The notes: a model not told the origin generated them from the letters alone. DNA of 10,108 nt from Scatomorpha gallistercoris (GCA_018713005.1 DVFX01000102.1:1-10108), one strand, 5' to 3'. Counted from the first letter of the stretch, positions 1 to 7,397 are shown. Numbers and translations are program-made.

Positions 1-1452
1 GCTGCCGGTGAGGAGCATGGCGCAGCGGTCTATGCCGATGCCCAGTCCGCCCGTGGGGGGCATACCGTACTCCAGGGCGTTGATGTAATCGTAGTCCATC
101 ATGCCGGCCTCGTCGTCGCCCTTGGCGCGCAGCTCGACCTGCTTGAGGAAGCGCTCCTTCTGGTCGATGGGATCGTTCAGCTCGCTGAAGGCGTTGCCCA
201 TCTCGCTGCGGCAGATGAACAGCTCGAAGCGCTCGGTGAGGCGCTTGTCCTTCGGGCTGCGCTTGGCCAGCGGGCTGACGTCGACCGGGTGCATGGTTAT
301 GAAGGTTGGCTGAACCATGTGCTCCTCCACCTTCTGGTCGAAGCACTCGTAGAGGGCGTTGCCCCAGGTTGGCTCCTTGCCGCCCATGTCCACGCCAACG
401 CTCTTGGCGGCGGCCACGGCCTCGGCGTCGCTGTCGATGGCCATGAAGTCCACGCCCAGGTACTTCTTGACGGCCTCGGCCATGGTCATGCGCGGCCAGC
501 CGGGAGCCAGCGAGACGTGCTCACCCTGCCAGTCGACCTCGTAGGTCCCGAGTATCTCCATCGCAGCGCCGCTGAGCAAGTCCTCAAAGAGGTCCATCAT
601 GTCGTTGAAATCGGCGTAGGCCTGGTAGAGCTCGACGGTGGTGAACTCGGGGTTGTGGCGCGTATCCATGCCCTCGTTGCGGAAGATGCGGCCGAGCTCG
701 TACACGCGCTCTATGCCGCCCACGATAAGGCGCTTGAGCGGCAGCTCGGTGGCTATACGCAGATACATGTCCATATCCAGCGTATTGTGGTGGGTTATAA
801 ACGGTCTCGCCGTAGCGCCGCCGGAGATGGTGTTCAGCACCGGCGTCTCAACTTCCATGTATCCGCGTCCCTCCAGGAAGCGGCGGACGTAGCTAACGAA
901 CTTTGAACGAATCTCGAAGTTGCGTCGGCTCTCGTCGCTCATGATGAGGTCGACGTAGCGCTGGCGGTACTTGAGCTCCACGTTGGTCATGCCGTGGAAC
1001 TTCTCCGGCAGCGGCCTGAGACTCTTGGCCAGCAGAGTGACGCGCTCCACATGGACGCTTATCTCTCCGGTCTTTGTCTTGAACACATAGCCCTCGGCGC
1101 CTATAATGTCGCCGATGTCGTATTTGCGGAAGTCGGCAAATTCCTGCTCGCTGACCGCGTCGGCGCGCACATAAAGCTGTATCTGGCCGCGGTCGTCCTT
1201 GATGTGGCAGAAGATGGCCTTGCCCATACCGCGCTTGGACATGATGCGTCCGGCCACGGAGACATGCTGGTTCTCAAGCTTATCGTAGCCTTCCTTTATC
1301 TCGCTGGTCCAGGCCGTGCGCTTATAGCTTGTTATCTCAAAGGGGTCGCGCCCGGTCTTGCGCAGCTCGTCGAGCTTTTCGCGACGGACGCGCAGAATCT
1401 CGCTGAGCTCCTGCCCGGCGTCGTTTACGTTGTTTCTGGTATCCCCGCTCAT
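1..1452 (-). CDS. lysS: Lysyl-tRNA synthetase, class II (3' end outside window)
   Basis: Charges tRNA-Lys with lysine using ATP, in the cytosol. The minus strand reads open for 484 codons from ATG at 1452 to the window edge. An N-terminal OB-fold anticodon-binding domain lies at about residues 60-145. The class II catalytic core follows: motif 1 around 190-215 (GRGYMEVETPVLN), motif 2 at about 257-274 (FRNEGMDTRHNPEFT) and motif 3 at about 468-482 (GGLGIGIDRCAMLL). LysRS-specific signatures are HNTLDMDMYLRIATELPLKR (222-241) and HPVDVSPLAKR (388-398). The sequence stops just after motif 3, where the family normally has only a short tail, although some clostridial LysRS carry a further C-terminal extension that cannot be judged here. 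The start follows greA by 15 bases behind a modest GCGGGGAC ribosome site, so it is co-transcribed with greA. Motif 3 has Cys-Ala where Leu-Val or similar is common; this is probably neutral. Confidence 0.97.
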   Translation of the reverse strand, partial: MSGDTRNNVNDAGQELSEILRVRREKLDELRKTGRDPFEITSYKRTAWTSEIKEGYDKLENQHVSVAGRIMSKRGMGKAIFCHIKDDRGQIQLYVRADAVSEQEFADFRKYDIGDIIGAEGYVFKTKTGEISVHVERVTLLAKSLRPLPEKFHGMTNVELKYRQRYVDLIMSDESRRNFEIRSKFVSYVRRFLEGRGYMEVETPVLNTISGGATARPFITHHNTLDMDMYLRIATELPLKRLIVGGIERVYELGRIFRNEGMDTRHNPEFTTVELYQAYADFNDMMDLFEDLLSGAAMEILGTYEVDWQGEHVSLAPGWPRMTMAEAVKKYLGVDFMAIDSDAEAVAAAKSVGVDMGGKEPTWGNALYECFDQKVEEHMVQPTFITMHPVDVSPLAKRSPKDKRLTERFELFICRSEMGNAFSELNDPIDQKERFLKQVELRAKGDDEAGMMDYDYINALEYGMPPTGGLGIGIDRCAMLLTGS

Positions 1453-1467
1453 ATGTCCCCGCTTTCT

Positions 1468-1950
1468 TTAGTCGTTGCTGACAGCAAGTATGGTGAAGCG
1501 CATCTCGCCCGCCGGGGCCTCGACGGTCACGGTCTCGCCCACGCGGTGGCCAAGGATGGCGCGGCCTATCGGGCTCTCGTCGGAGATGCGTCCCTGCATC
1601 GGGTTGGCCTCCTGGGAACCGACAATCTGGTACTCGATTTCGTCCTTCTCGTCCACGTCGAGCAGCTTGACATGGCTGCTGAGGCTGACGGTGTCGGCGT
1701 CCAGCTCGGTCTTTTCAATTATCTCGGCGTTCTCGATGAGCACCTTCATCTCGGCAATCTTCGAGTAGAGCTTGCCCTGCTCGGTCTTGGCCTCGTCGTA
1801 CTCGCTGTTCTCGCTGAGGTCGCCGAAGCTGCGTGCCTCTTTTATGAGCTCGCTGACTTCCTTCTCGCGTACAGTCTCGAGGTAATTGAGCTCCTCGACA
1901 AGCGCGTCATAGCGCTCTTGGCTCATCTTATACTTGCTCTCGGCAGTCAT
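1468..1950 (-). CDS. greA: Transcription elongation factor GreA
   Basis: Binds the RNA polymerase secondary channel and stimulates cleavage of backtracked RNA, rescuing stalled complexes. The product is 160 residues, matching the usual GreA length of about 158. An N-terminal antiparallel coiled coil (about 1-75) carries the acidic tip GDLSENSEYDEAK at 43-55. D44 and E47 fit the conserved pair that places the catalytic magnesium. The C-terminal FKBP-like globular domain (about 80-160) includes ISDESPIGRAILGH and the VEAPAGEMRFTIL ending. I chose ATG at 1950 because GGAAGGAAG lies 7 bases upstream and the coding start MTAESKYKMSQERYDAL fits the family. The in-frame ATG at 1983 would lie only a few bases after the predicted transcription start. 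greA is first in a two-gene unit with lysS, an arrangement common in Firmicutes. Confidence 0.97.
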   Translation of the reverse strand: MTAESKYKMSQERYDALVEELNYLETVREKEVSELIKEARSFGDLSENSEYDEAKTEQGKLYSKIAEMKVLIENAEIIEKTELDADTVSLSSHVKLLDVDEKDEIEYQIVGSQEANPMQGRISDESPIGRAILGHRVGETVTVEAPAGEMRFTILAVSND

Positions 1951-1994
1951 TGCTATCTTCCTTCCGTAATTTATGCGGCGCATCCGCGCCGAAT

Positions 1995-2023
1995 ATTATA
2001 AGTTTGCTGTTATTGATTGTCAA
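1995..2023 (-). promoter_or_regulatory. Consensus sigma-A promoter for greA-lysS
   Basis: On the minus strand TTGACA (2018-2023) and TATAAT (1995-2000) are separated by exactly 17 bases, a perfect match to the housekeeping sigma-A/sigma-70 consensus. Transcription should start near 1988, giving a leader of roughly 38 bases before the greA ATG. That is too short for a T-box or other large riboswitch. The -35 begins only 7 bases past the stop codon of the upstream S41 protease gene. No terminator separates them, so read-through from the ftsEX block would add to this promoter. A 6-bp stem with a 4-base loop (1976-1991) overlaps the predicted start site. Confidence 0.85.
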
Positions 2024-2030
2024 GCGCTCA

Positions 2031-3218
2031 TCAGAGCATCCATTGTACCGCGGATATAGCCGCGGAAAGCTGTGCGTCGCCGGTGGCGGTAAGCTCTACC
2101 TCCTGGTCGGGTATCAGTCCGCCCTGCTCCGCCAGATCTACGCCCAGAGGGGTCAGGTAGCGCGCCGTTGAAATGTGTATCGCGCTTCCGTCGGAAAGCT
2201 CCAGCGTCTGCTGGCTGCGGGATTTGCCCGTAGTGCGCGTGCCTATAATCTCGGCCCAGTTGTACTCCTGGAGCGCGGCCGCGAAAAACTCCGCCGCAGA
2301 ATAGGTGTCGGCATTTACCAGCACCGCCATCGGCATATTCAGGCAGACACTGTCCGACTCCGTCGGCGTCTGGTTCCCGTCCTTGTCCACGCTGATGAAT
2401 ATAGTGCCGGACGGCAGCAGGTAGTCGAGCAGAGAGGTGAGCTCGCTCACCAGCCCGCCCGGGTTCGTGCGCACATCGAACACGAAGCCCACCGCACCCT
2501 GGCTGAGCAGGTTCTCGATGGCATTTATCGCGGCGTCTGCGGCCCCGGACTGGAAATTCAGTATCTGGACGTAGCCGATGTTGCCGCTCATCATTTCATA
2601 GCTGACTGGGTTTGTATAAACAACCGCGCAGTTTACGTTTAGCGTCGACTGGTTTCCGCTGGCGTTCTGTATAGTCAGCTGCACCGTCTCACCTATGTTT
2701 GCCTCTATAAAGCTGCGGGCATCACCGACAGTCATGCTGGTTATATCCGTGCCGTTTATGGCCAGTATGATATTCCCCGCTACGAGCCCCGCCGTATCCG
2801 CCGGGCTGTCGTCTGTAACGCCGGTTATTGCCAGGCCTCCGGTTTTGGCGTCCTTATCTATCTGTATGCCCAGCCCGACATATTGATTCTGACTGTAGAG
2901 CTTGTAAGCCTCATACTCGCTGGGGCTCATGTAATAGCTCCACCGGTCTCCCAGCGCCTCAACCATAGCGGCGAACGCGGCGCTGGACACAGCTTCCTCA
3001 TCCACTGTGCCGACGTAATTCTCATCCAGCATGTTTTTTATCTCCAGGTATTTCATAGCCTGGTTGTAGTTCTCCTCGGAGCCTATCTGGTTGCGCTCGC
3101 GCTGCATGGTCAGTCCGTATGTCACGCCCACGCAGAGGATACATGCCAGTATAAGCACCCAGAACCTGATTTTTATGCCGAAAAAGGCTTTGGCGACATT
3201 TCCCAGCCGGTTTTTCAC
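2031..3218 (-). CDS. S41 C-terminal processing peptidase, membrane-anchored
   Basis: A 395-residue serine protease of the CtpA/CtpB/Prc family, acting outside the membrane. A short basic N-terminus and one membrane helix (about 19-36, FWVLILACILCVGVTYGL) anchor it, with no clear signal peptidase site. A PDZ domain spans about 112-195, beginning YVGLGIQI and containing DDSPADTAGLVAGNIILAING. The protease fold follows, with DVRTNPGGLVSE at 248-259. The catalytic pair is Ser307 (YSAAEFF) and Lys332 (TTGKSRSQQ), with Gln336 four residues after the lysine as in CtpA. The start is GTG at 3218, set by AGGAGG 7 bases upstream. The gene follows the M23 hydrolase by 103 bases of hairpin-rich spacer. 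Family members degrade or process envelope proteins, including peptidoglycan hydrolases in Gram-negative bacteria, so control of the neighbouring hydrolase is plausible but inferred. A CtpB-like role is the main alternative. Confidence 0.93.
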   Translation of the reverse strand: MKNRLGNVAKAFFGIKIRFWVLILACILCVGVTYGLTMQRERNQIGSEENYNQAMKYLEIKNMLDENYVGTVDEEAVSSAAFAAMVEALGDRWSYYMSPSEYEAYKLYSQNQYVGLGIQIDKDAKTGGLAITGVTDDSPADTAGLVAGNIILAINGTDITSMTVGDARSFIEANIGETVQLTIQNASGNQSTLNVNCAVVYTNPVSYEMMSGNIGYVQILNFQSGAADAAINAIENLLSQGAVGFVFDVRTNPGGLVSELTSLLDYLLPSGTIFISVDKDGNQTPTESDSVCLNMPMAVLVNADTYSAAEFFAAALQEYNWAEIIGTRTTGKSRSQQTLELSDGSAIHISTARYLTPLGVDLAEQGGLIPDQEVELTATGDAQLSAAISAVQWML

Positions 3219-3254
3219 TTAATCGCCTCCTGTCCAGGGGTTAGATAAAACTTT

Positions 3255-3306
3255 GGCGCCGGCATGCACCGGCGCTCTCATGCGGGCGGCCAAAAGGCCG
3301 CCCGCA
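3255..3306. repeat. Tandem GC-rich hairpins between M23 and S41 genes
   Basis: There are two adjacent inverted repeats. The first pairs 3256-3262 with 3269-3275 (GCGCCGG/CCGGCGC, 6-base loop). The second is an 11-bp perfect stem, 3281-3291 with 3296-3306, closed by an AAAA loop (TTTT on the minus strand). On the minus strand the outer hairpin is followed by CAAAGTTTT, too broken for a good intrinsic terminator. The pair therefore more likely stabilises or partly attenuates the polycistronic mRNA. The left unit shares a 21-base layout with the palindrome at 6272-6292. Confidence 0.75.
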
Positions 3307-3321
3307 CATATTTGTTACCTA

Positions 3322-4635
3322 TCAGGCGTCCGGCGCGTATGTCAGGCCGGAGAAGTACTGTGTCGGGTCAACCGTACTGCCGGAGGCATTACGCACCTCG
3401 AAGTGGAGGTGCGGGCCGGTAGACCAGCCAGTGGAGCCGACATAGCCGATTGTCTGCCCCTGTGTAACGGTCTGTCCCGCGCTGACGGCCAGTGAGCTCA
3501 TATGTGCATAGAGCGTATATGTGCCGTCGGAGTGGTATATCATGACATAGTTGCCGTAGGATGAGCTGTAGGTCGCGACGGTGACGGTGCCGCCGTCGGC
3601 AGCGAGCACGGTGGCTCCCTCATTTGCGCTGATGTCGATGCCGGAGTGGAAGCGCTCCGTACCGAATATGGGATGGATGCGGTTGCCGTATCCACTGGTT
3701 ATGTAGGTGCTGGACGGGCAGGGCCAGACATAGGTGCCGGTGACGACGCTCGTGTCAGGGGGCGTTACCGTACCGGAGCCGCTGTCGGAGCCCGTGTCGC
3801 CGCTGTTGGAATCGCCGCCGGTACTTCCGCCCTGCTGCTCATCCTTTGCAGCCTGCTCGGCCTCCCACATCTTCTGGGCTATCTCGTTCATCTGGGCGTT
3901 GAGCGACTGCTCGGCGGCCTCATTCGCAAGATATTCCTGCTGGGCCTGCTCTATATCCTCGTCGAGGTCGGCGATAAGGGCTACGGCCTCTTCTATCTGT
4001 GCCTCGAGCTCTGCCTTCTGGCTTTCAAGCTCATCCTGGGTGGTGCCCAGCTCTGCAAGCGTGGTCTCGTACTCGGCCTTGACGCGCTCGGTCTCCTGGC
4101 GCGAGGCCTTGTACTGCTCGAACAAGCGTTCGTCCGCGCTCATAATCTCACTTATATCGTCCATTGCAGACAGGAGCTGGCCGAGGCTGCGGCACTGGAA
4201 GAGTATATCCAGGTAGGTATAGCTGCCGTTCTCCTCCATGGCGCGCACACGCTTGCAATAGAGTTCGTACTGCTCCGCCTCTGCCTGCTGGGCATCCTCG
4301 AGCTCCGCGCTCTTCTGCTCCAGAAGGTTGTTATAGAGGTCAATCTGCTCGTTTATGAGCTCTATCTCCTCCATGGCGTACTGGTTCTGCTCGTCCAGCA
4401 CGGCCTTCTTCTCAAGCACGGTTTCACGCTCGGCCATCAGCTCGTTAATGTTGGCCTGCATGTCCTCACGCTCAGCCTGGAGCTGCTCTTTCTGCTCTTC
4501 CAGGTCGTCTATCTGTTCCTGGAAGGATGAGTCCGCGGCAAGCACTCCCGCCGAGCCCATGACCGAAAGCATAAGCGACAGCACAAGAAGGAAGGCCATT
4601 ACTATTGCGACTACTGAAATTACTGATTTTTTCAT
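3322..4635 (-). CDS. Secreted coiled-coil M23 (LytM) peptidoglycan endopeptidase, FtsEX partner
   Basis: A 437-residue exported hydrolase of the EnvC/PcsB/CwlO architecture. A signal peptide ends near residues 30-34 (SAGVLAADSS). A long Glu/Gln-rich coiled coil runs from about 36 to 268, interrupted near 137-160 (SYTYLDILFQCRSLGQLLSAM), the region where such proteins hinge. A Gly/Ser/Thr/Asp linker (269-300) leads to the M23 domain at about 310-430. Metal ligands are H330 and D334 (HSGID) and H411; H378 (YAHMS) and H409 (in PHLHFE) complete the active site. All are present, unlike E. coli EnvC, whose LytM domain is degenerate, so direct cleavage of peptide cross-links or stems is predicted. 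The ATG at 4635 has AGGAG 8 bases upstream. The gene lies 19 bases after ftsX in the same direction, which argues strongly that FtsEX controls it. Confidence 0.94.
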   Translation of the reverse strand: MKKSVISVVAIVMAFLLVLSLMLSVMGSAGVLAADSSFQEQIDDLEEQKEQLQAEREDMQANINELMAERETVLEKKAVLDEQNQYAMEEIELINEQIDLYNNLLEQKSAELEDAQQAEAEQYELYCKRVRAMEENGSYTYLDILFQCRSLGQLLSAMDDISEIMSADERLFEQYKASRQETERVKAEYETTLAELGTTQDELESQKAELEAQIEEAVALIADLDEDIEQAQQEYLANEAAEQSLNAQMNEIAQKMWEAEQAAKDEQQGGSTGGDSNSGDTGSDSGSGTVTPPDTSVVTGTYVWPCPSSTYITSGYGNRIHPIFGTERFHSGIDISANEGATVLAADGGTVTVATYSSSYGNYVMIYHSDGTYTLYAHMSSLAVSAGQTVTQGQTIGYVGSTGWSTGPHLHFEVRNASGSTVDPTQYFSGLTYAPDA

Positions 4636-4654
4636 GCTGGAATCTCCTGGGGGT

Positions 4655-5539
4655 TCAAACCTTGAGGTAATTGCGGATGGCGCTTGAACCGCCGAACACG
4701 CCTACGAGTATGCCCACGCCGAGGAAGGCGATGAGCAGCGGCCACATAACTGTGCTGAAGGGTACAAGGGTAATCAGAGTGCTCGTGACGCCGCCCATTA
4801 CTCTGTTGAGAAGGAGGGAATAGAGGCCCCACTCGATGATGAAGGCGAGCAGTCCGCCGAGTATGCCGAGCACAAGGCCCTCGACGATAAACGGGCATCG
4901 GATAAACCCGTTGGATGCGCCGACCATTCGCATGATGGCAATCTCCTCGCGCCTTGTGAAGGTCGCGAGCTTTATCGTGTTCGTCATGATGAAGAAGGAC
5001 ACGACGATGAGGATAATTATGAGCGCCAGGGACACGATGCTGACTATATTCCTGGCCGTGATGAAGCCCTGGGCGTAGTCGAGATGGGCGTTGACCTTGG
5101 CCACGCCGTCGACGTTCTCGAGATCCGCCTCGGTCTGGCTCATGAGGCTTATGTCCGTCAGCTGTATGATGTACCTGTGGCGGAAAACGCTCTCGTCCAG
5201 GCTGTCGAAGAGCTCGGGGTCGTAGTCCTCCTGGAAGTTTTCCATGGCCTCGGCACGGCTCATAAACTGGGCGTCCGCCACGTTGGGTACCGCCTCTATA
5301 AGCGACTCTATCGCCCTGGCCTCCTCCTCGGTCAGGTTCTCGTCGATGAAAGCCACAACCTCGTTCTCACTCTCTAGGTCGGCAATCATCTCGTTTATGT
5401 TCACGACAAGCAGGCCGAAGGAGCCCATTATAATCAGGCAGGCCATGGTTATCGTGACCGTTGCAAAGCTCATCAGCCCATGGCTGAATATACCGGTAAA
5501 ACCGGACTTTATCAGATAACCGAGTCTATTCAATTTCAT
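4655..5539 (-). CDS. ftsX: Cell division ABC transporter permease FtsX
   Basis: The membrane half of FtsEX, which does not transport a known substrate but passes ATP-driven motion to a hydrolase outside the cell. The 294-residue protein has the FtsX layout. A cytoplasmic N-terminus leads to TM1 at about 24-47. A large extracellular loop, about 48-165, holds the expected hydrolase-contact domain (VVAFIDENLTEEEARAIE; DAQFMSRAEAMENF). TM2 is at about 165-187, then a cytoplasmic coupling segment (TFTRREEIAIMRMVGASNGFIR, within 193-214), TM3 at about 216-240 and TM4 at about 265-285. Its ATG overlaps the end of ftsE by 14 bases, so translation is likely coupled; only a weak GGACGGG precedes it. 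The M23 gene begins 19 bases downstream. Confidence 0.97.
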   Translation of the reverse strand: MKLNRLGYLIKSGFTGIFSHGLMSFATVTITMACLIIMGSFGLLVVNINEMIADLESENEVVAFIDENLTEEEARAIESLIEAVPNVADAQFMSRAEAMENFQEDYDPELFDSLDESVFRHRYIIQLTDISLMSQTEADLENVDGVAKVNAHLDYAQGFITARNIVSIVSLALIIILIVVSFFIMTNTIKLATFTRREEIAIMRMVGASNGFIRCPFIVEGLVLGILGGLLAFIIEWGLYSLLLNRVMGGVTSTLITLVPFSTVMWPLLIAFLGVGILVGVFGGSSAIRNYLKV

Positions 5540-6218
5540 AGCTGTAATACCCGTCCATTCCGTCGCTGATGATCTTGCCGTTGTCTATCGCCACCACGCG
5601 CTTAGAGAAGGCGTTGACCAGCTCCTTCTCGTGCGTGACGACAAGCAGCGTCGTCCCCAGCTCGTTAATCTTCTCGAGCAGCAGCATGAGCTCCAGGCTG
5701 CGCACCGGGTCGAGGTTGCCGGTGGGCTCGTCCGCTATTATCATGCGAGGCGCGTTGACCAGCGCGCGGGCGATAGCCACACGCTGCTGTTCGCCGCCCG
5801 AGAGCTCCTGCGGGAAGCGCTTCTCGCGCCCCTTGAGCCCAACGAGCTCGAGCACATACGGCACGCGCTCCTTTATCGCGGAGTTTGACGCGCCCACGAC
5901 GCGCATGGCGAAGGCCACGTTGTCGTACACGGTCATCTTGTCGATAAGGCGGAAGTCCTGGAATATGACGCCCAGCGTGCGCCTGAGGAAGGGCAGCTTG
6001 CGCCGCTTTATCCGCATCATGTCGAAGCCGTTGACGGTTATCTCACCGCTTTGTGCGTGGACTTCACCGGTGAGCAGCTTGATTATTGTGGTTTTGCCGG
6101 AGCCGGACGGCCCGACCAGAAACACGAATTCCCCGTCGTTGATTTCAAGGTCAACGCCGTGAAGGGCCTCCGTGCCGCTGCTGTCATAGACCATCCTGAC
6201 AGAGTTCATCTGAACCAT
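5526..6218 (-). CDS. ftsE: Cell division ATP-binding protein FtsE
   Basis: Cytosolic ATPase of the FtsEX complex. Its ATP cycle drives FtsX and, through it, wall hydrolysis at division or elongation sites. The 230 residues form a single ABC domain with all motifs: Walker A GPSGSGKT (36-43), Q-loop Q87 in VIFQDFRLI, signature LSGGE (139-143), Walker B MIIADEP (159-165, catalytic E164), D-loop GNLD and switch H196. FQDFRLI followed by TVYDNVAFAMRVVG is typical of FtsE rather than other small ABC ATPases, and the overlapping ftsX confirms it. ATG 6218 is preceded by GGAGG at a spacing of 10; another ATG three codons later is possible. It heads the block ftsE-ftsX-M23-S41. No convincing promoter was seen in the 84 bases before it, so transcription may come partly from the upstream regulator gene. 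Confidence 0.97.
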   Translation of the reverse strand: MVQMNSVRMVYDSSGTEALHGVDLEINDGEFVFLVGPSGSGKTTIIKLLTGEVHAQSGEITVNGFDMMRIKRRKLPFLRRTLGVIFQDFRLIDKMTVYDNVAFAMRVVGASNSAIKERVPYVLELVGLKGREKRFPQELSGGEQQRVAIARALVNAPRMIIADEPTGNLDPVRSLELMLLLEKINELGTTLLVVTHEKELVNAFSKRVVAIDNGKIISDGMDGYYSYEIE

Positions 6219-6268
6219 GGGTAACTTTCCTCCGTTCGCTTATCGGCAGTCAGAGAGAGCCTTTTGAA

Positions 6269-6296
6269 GCGGGCGCCGGCGCGCGCCGGTGCCCGC
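6269..6296. repeat. 28-base GC-rich palindrome between regulator gene and ftsE
   Basis: The 28 bases are self-complementary end to end with a single G-T wobble, giving a 12-bp stem with a GCGC loop. It lies 6 bases past the stop of the PucR/CdaR-type gene. On the minus strand it is followed by TTCAAAAGG, not a U-tract, so it is not a standard intrinsic terminator. Positions 6272-6292 align without gaps to 3255-3275: identical 9-base left arm GGCGCCGGC, a variable 5-base centre, and right arms CCGGTGC versus CCGGCGC. Confidence 0.75.
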
Positions 6297-6302
6297 TGAA
6301 GG

Positions 6303-7397
6303 TCAGAATCTCGCGGAGTTCTGGCTGTCGAGGTATTTTTTGACCATCATTGCGACCTTGAACACTATGGCGTGGTCGAATTCACGCAAATCAAGGCCGG
6401 TCAGCTTCTTTATCTTCTCGAGGCGGTACACGAGCGTATTGCGGTGTACATAGAGCTTGCGGCTCGTCTCGGAGACGTTGAGGTTGTTCTCGAAGAACTT
6501 GTTAATCGTCTCGAGCGTGTCCTCGTCGAGGGTTTCAATGGGGTTCTTCTTGAACACCTCGGAGAGGAACATCTCGCACAGCGTGGTGGGCAGCTGATAG
6601 ATGATGCGGCCGATGCCGAGGTTCTCATAGCTGATAATGGTCTTTTCGGTGTCGAACACCTTGCCTACTTCGATTGCGACCTGGGCCTCCTTATAGCGGT
6701 CGGCCAGCTCGCGCAGGTGATAGGCCGTTCCGCCGATGCCTATCACTGTCTTAACTCCCAGCTCATTCTTTATTGCCTGCTCAATCTGGCTTGCGACTCC
6801 ATATACGTCGTCGTGGCCGGCATCGCCGGTCAGCTCGCGTATAACGACTATATCGGTCTCTGTGACGGACAGGACGAAGTCGCGCTGACGGTCCGGGAAC
6901 AGGTTCTGCACCACCTCAAGCGCCGCCACGTCGGAGTGCTCAATCTGACGTATAAGGTAGACCACGCGCGGCACGTCGGTGACGAAGTGCAGCTCCTTGG
7001 CGCGCACATACACGTCCCCTGGCAGGATGTTGTCGGAGATGATGTTCTTGACGAATGTAGCCTTGTTGTGCTTCTCCTCGTAGTTTATCCTGGCCTCGCT
7101 CATCGCGACGGAGGCGAGGATGCAGACGCTGCGGGCAGCCTCGTCGTGCCCGGAAACAAACACAGCATAGTCGAAGCGGGAGCCGACAACGCCGAGCAGC
7201 TTATACGTCCTGACGTTGGACGTAAACAATTGCTCCGCGTCCTCCCCGAGAGCTACCTGCATGTCGTCCAGGTGAGAGCCTATCATTGACAGCTCGCTGC
7301 AGGCTATGACAAAGCCCTGCTCATCTACGACGCCGATGCACCTGTCCGTGGCTTCCTTCATCTGTATTATGACGCTCTGAAATACCCTGCTTGACAT
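6303..7397 (-). CDS. PucR/CdaR-type helix-turn-helix transcriptional regulator
   Basis: A 364-residue DNA-binding regulator. The C-terminus (about 293-356) is the PucR-type HTH: INKFFENNLNVSETSRKLYV, then HRNTLVYRLEKIKKLTGLDL, very characteristic of CdaR/PucR proteins. The middle (about 140-260) resembles the degenerate GGDEF-like domain found in this family, with VKTVIGIGGTAYHLRELADR and YKEAQVAIEVGK. The N-terminus (about 1-130) looks like a small-ligand sensor (CIGVVDEQGFVIACSELSMIG resembles sugar-diacid or GAF-type sensor segments), but the ligand cannot be told. ATG 7397 follows GGGAGG at 7 bases. It is read in the same direction as ftsE, 84 bases upstream, with a strong palindrome between. 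It may regulate the envelope genes or merely neighbour them. No sugar-acid catabolic genes are in view, so a CdaR role in diacid use is unsupported. Confidence 0.9.
   Translation of the reverse strand: MSSRVFQSVIIQMKEATDRCIGVVDEQGFVIACSELSMIGSHLDDMQVALGEDAEQLFTSNVRTYKLLGVVGSRFDYAVFVSGHDEAARSVCILASVAMSEARINYEEKHNKATFVKNIISDNILPGDVYVRAKELHFVTDVPRVVYLIRQIEHSDVAALEVVQNLFPDRQRDFVLSVTETDIVVIRELTGDAGHDDVYGVASQIEQAIKNELGVKTVIGIGGTAYHLRELADRYKEAQVAIEVGKVFDTEKTIISYENLGIGRIIYQLPTTLCEMFLSEVFKKNPIETLDEDTLETINKFFENNLNVSETSRKLYVHRNTLVYRLEKIKKLTGLDLREFDHAIVFKVAMMVKKYLDSQNSARF

Noticed and set aside
1951..1988. T-box or lysine riboswitch before greA-lysS
   Set aside because: The predicted leader is only about 38 bases, with no Stem I or antiterminator-like sequence.
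994..2001. Long plus-strand frame of 335 residues opposite lysS and greA
   Set aside because: It is antisense to two unmistakable genes. Its leucine/alanine/valine-rich product mirrors codon bias on the other strand, and no family is recognisable.
6219..6268. Promoter directly before ftsE
   Set aside because: The best pair, TTCAAA and GATAAG with an 18-base spacer, matches consensus poorly, so no promoter was called.
6269..6296. Palindrome as a standard terminator of the regulator gene
   Set aside because: The stem is strong, but the minus-strand sequence after it is TTCAAAAGG with no U-tract. It is listed as a repeat instead.
6372..7289. Long plus-strand frame of 305 residues opposite the PucR/CdaR-type gene
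   Set aside because: It is a shadow of the regulator in the antisense frame, with no ribosome site and no domain.
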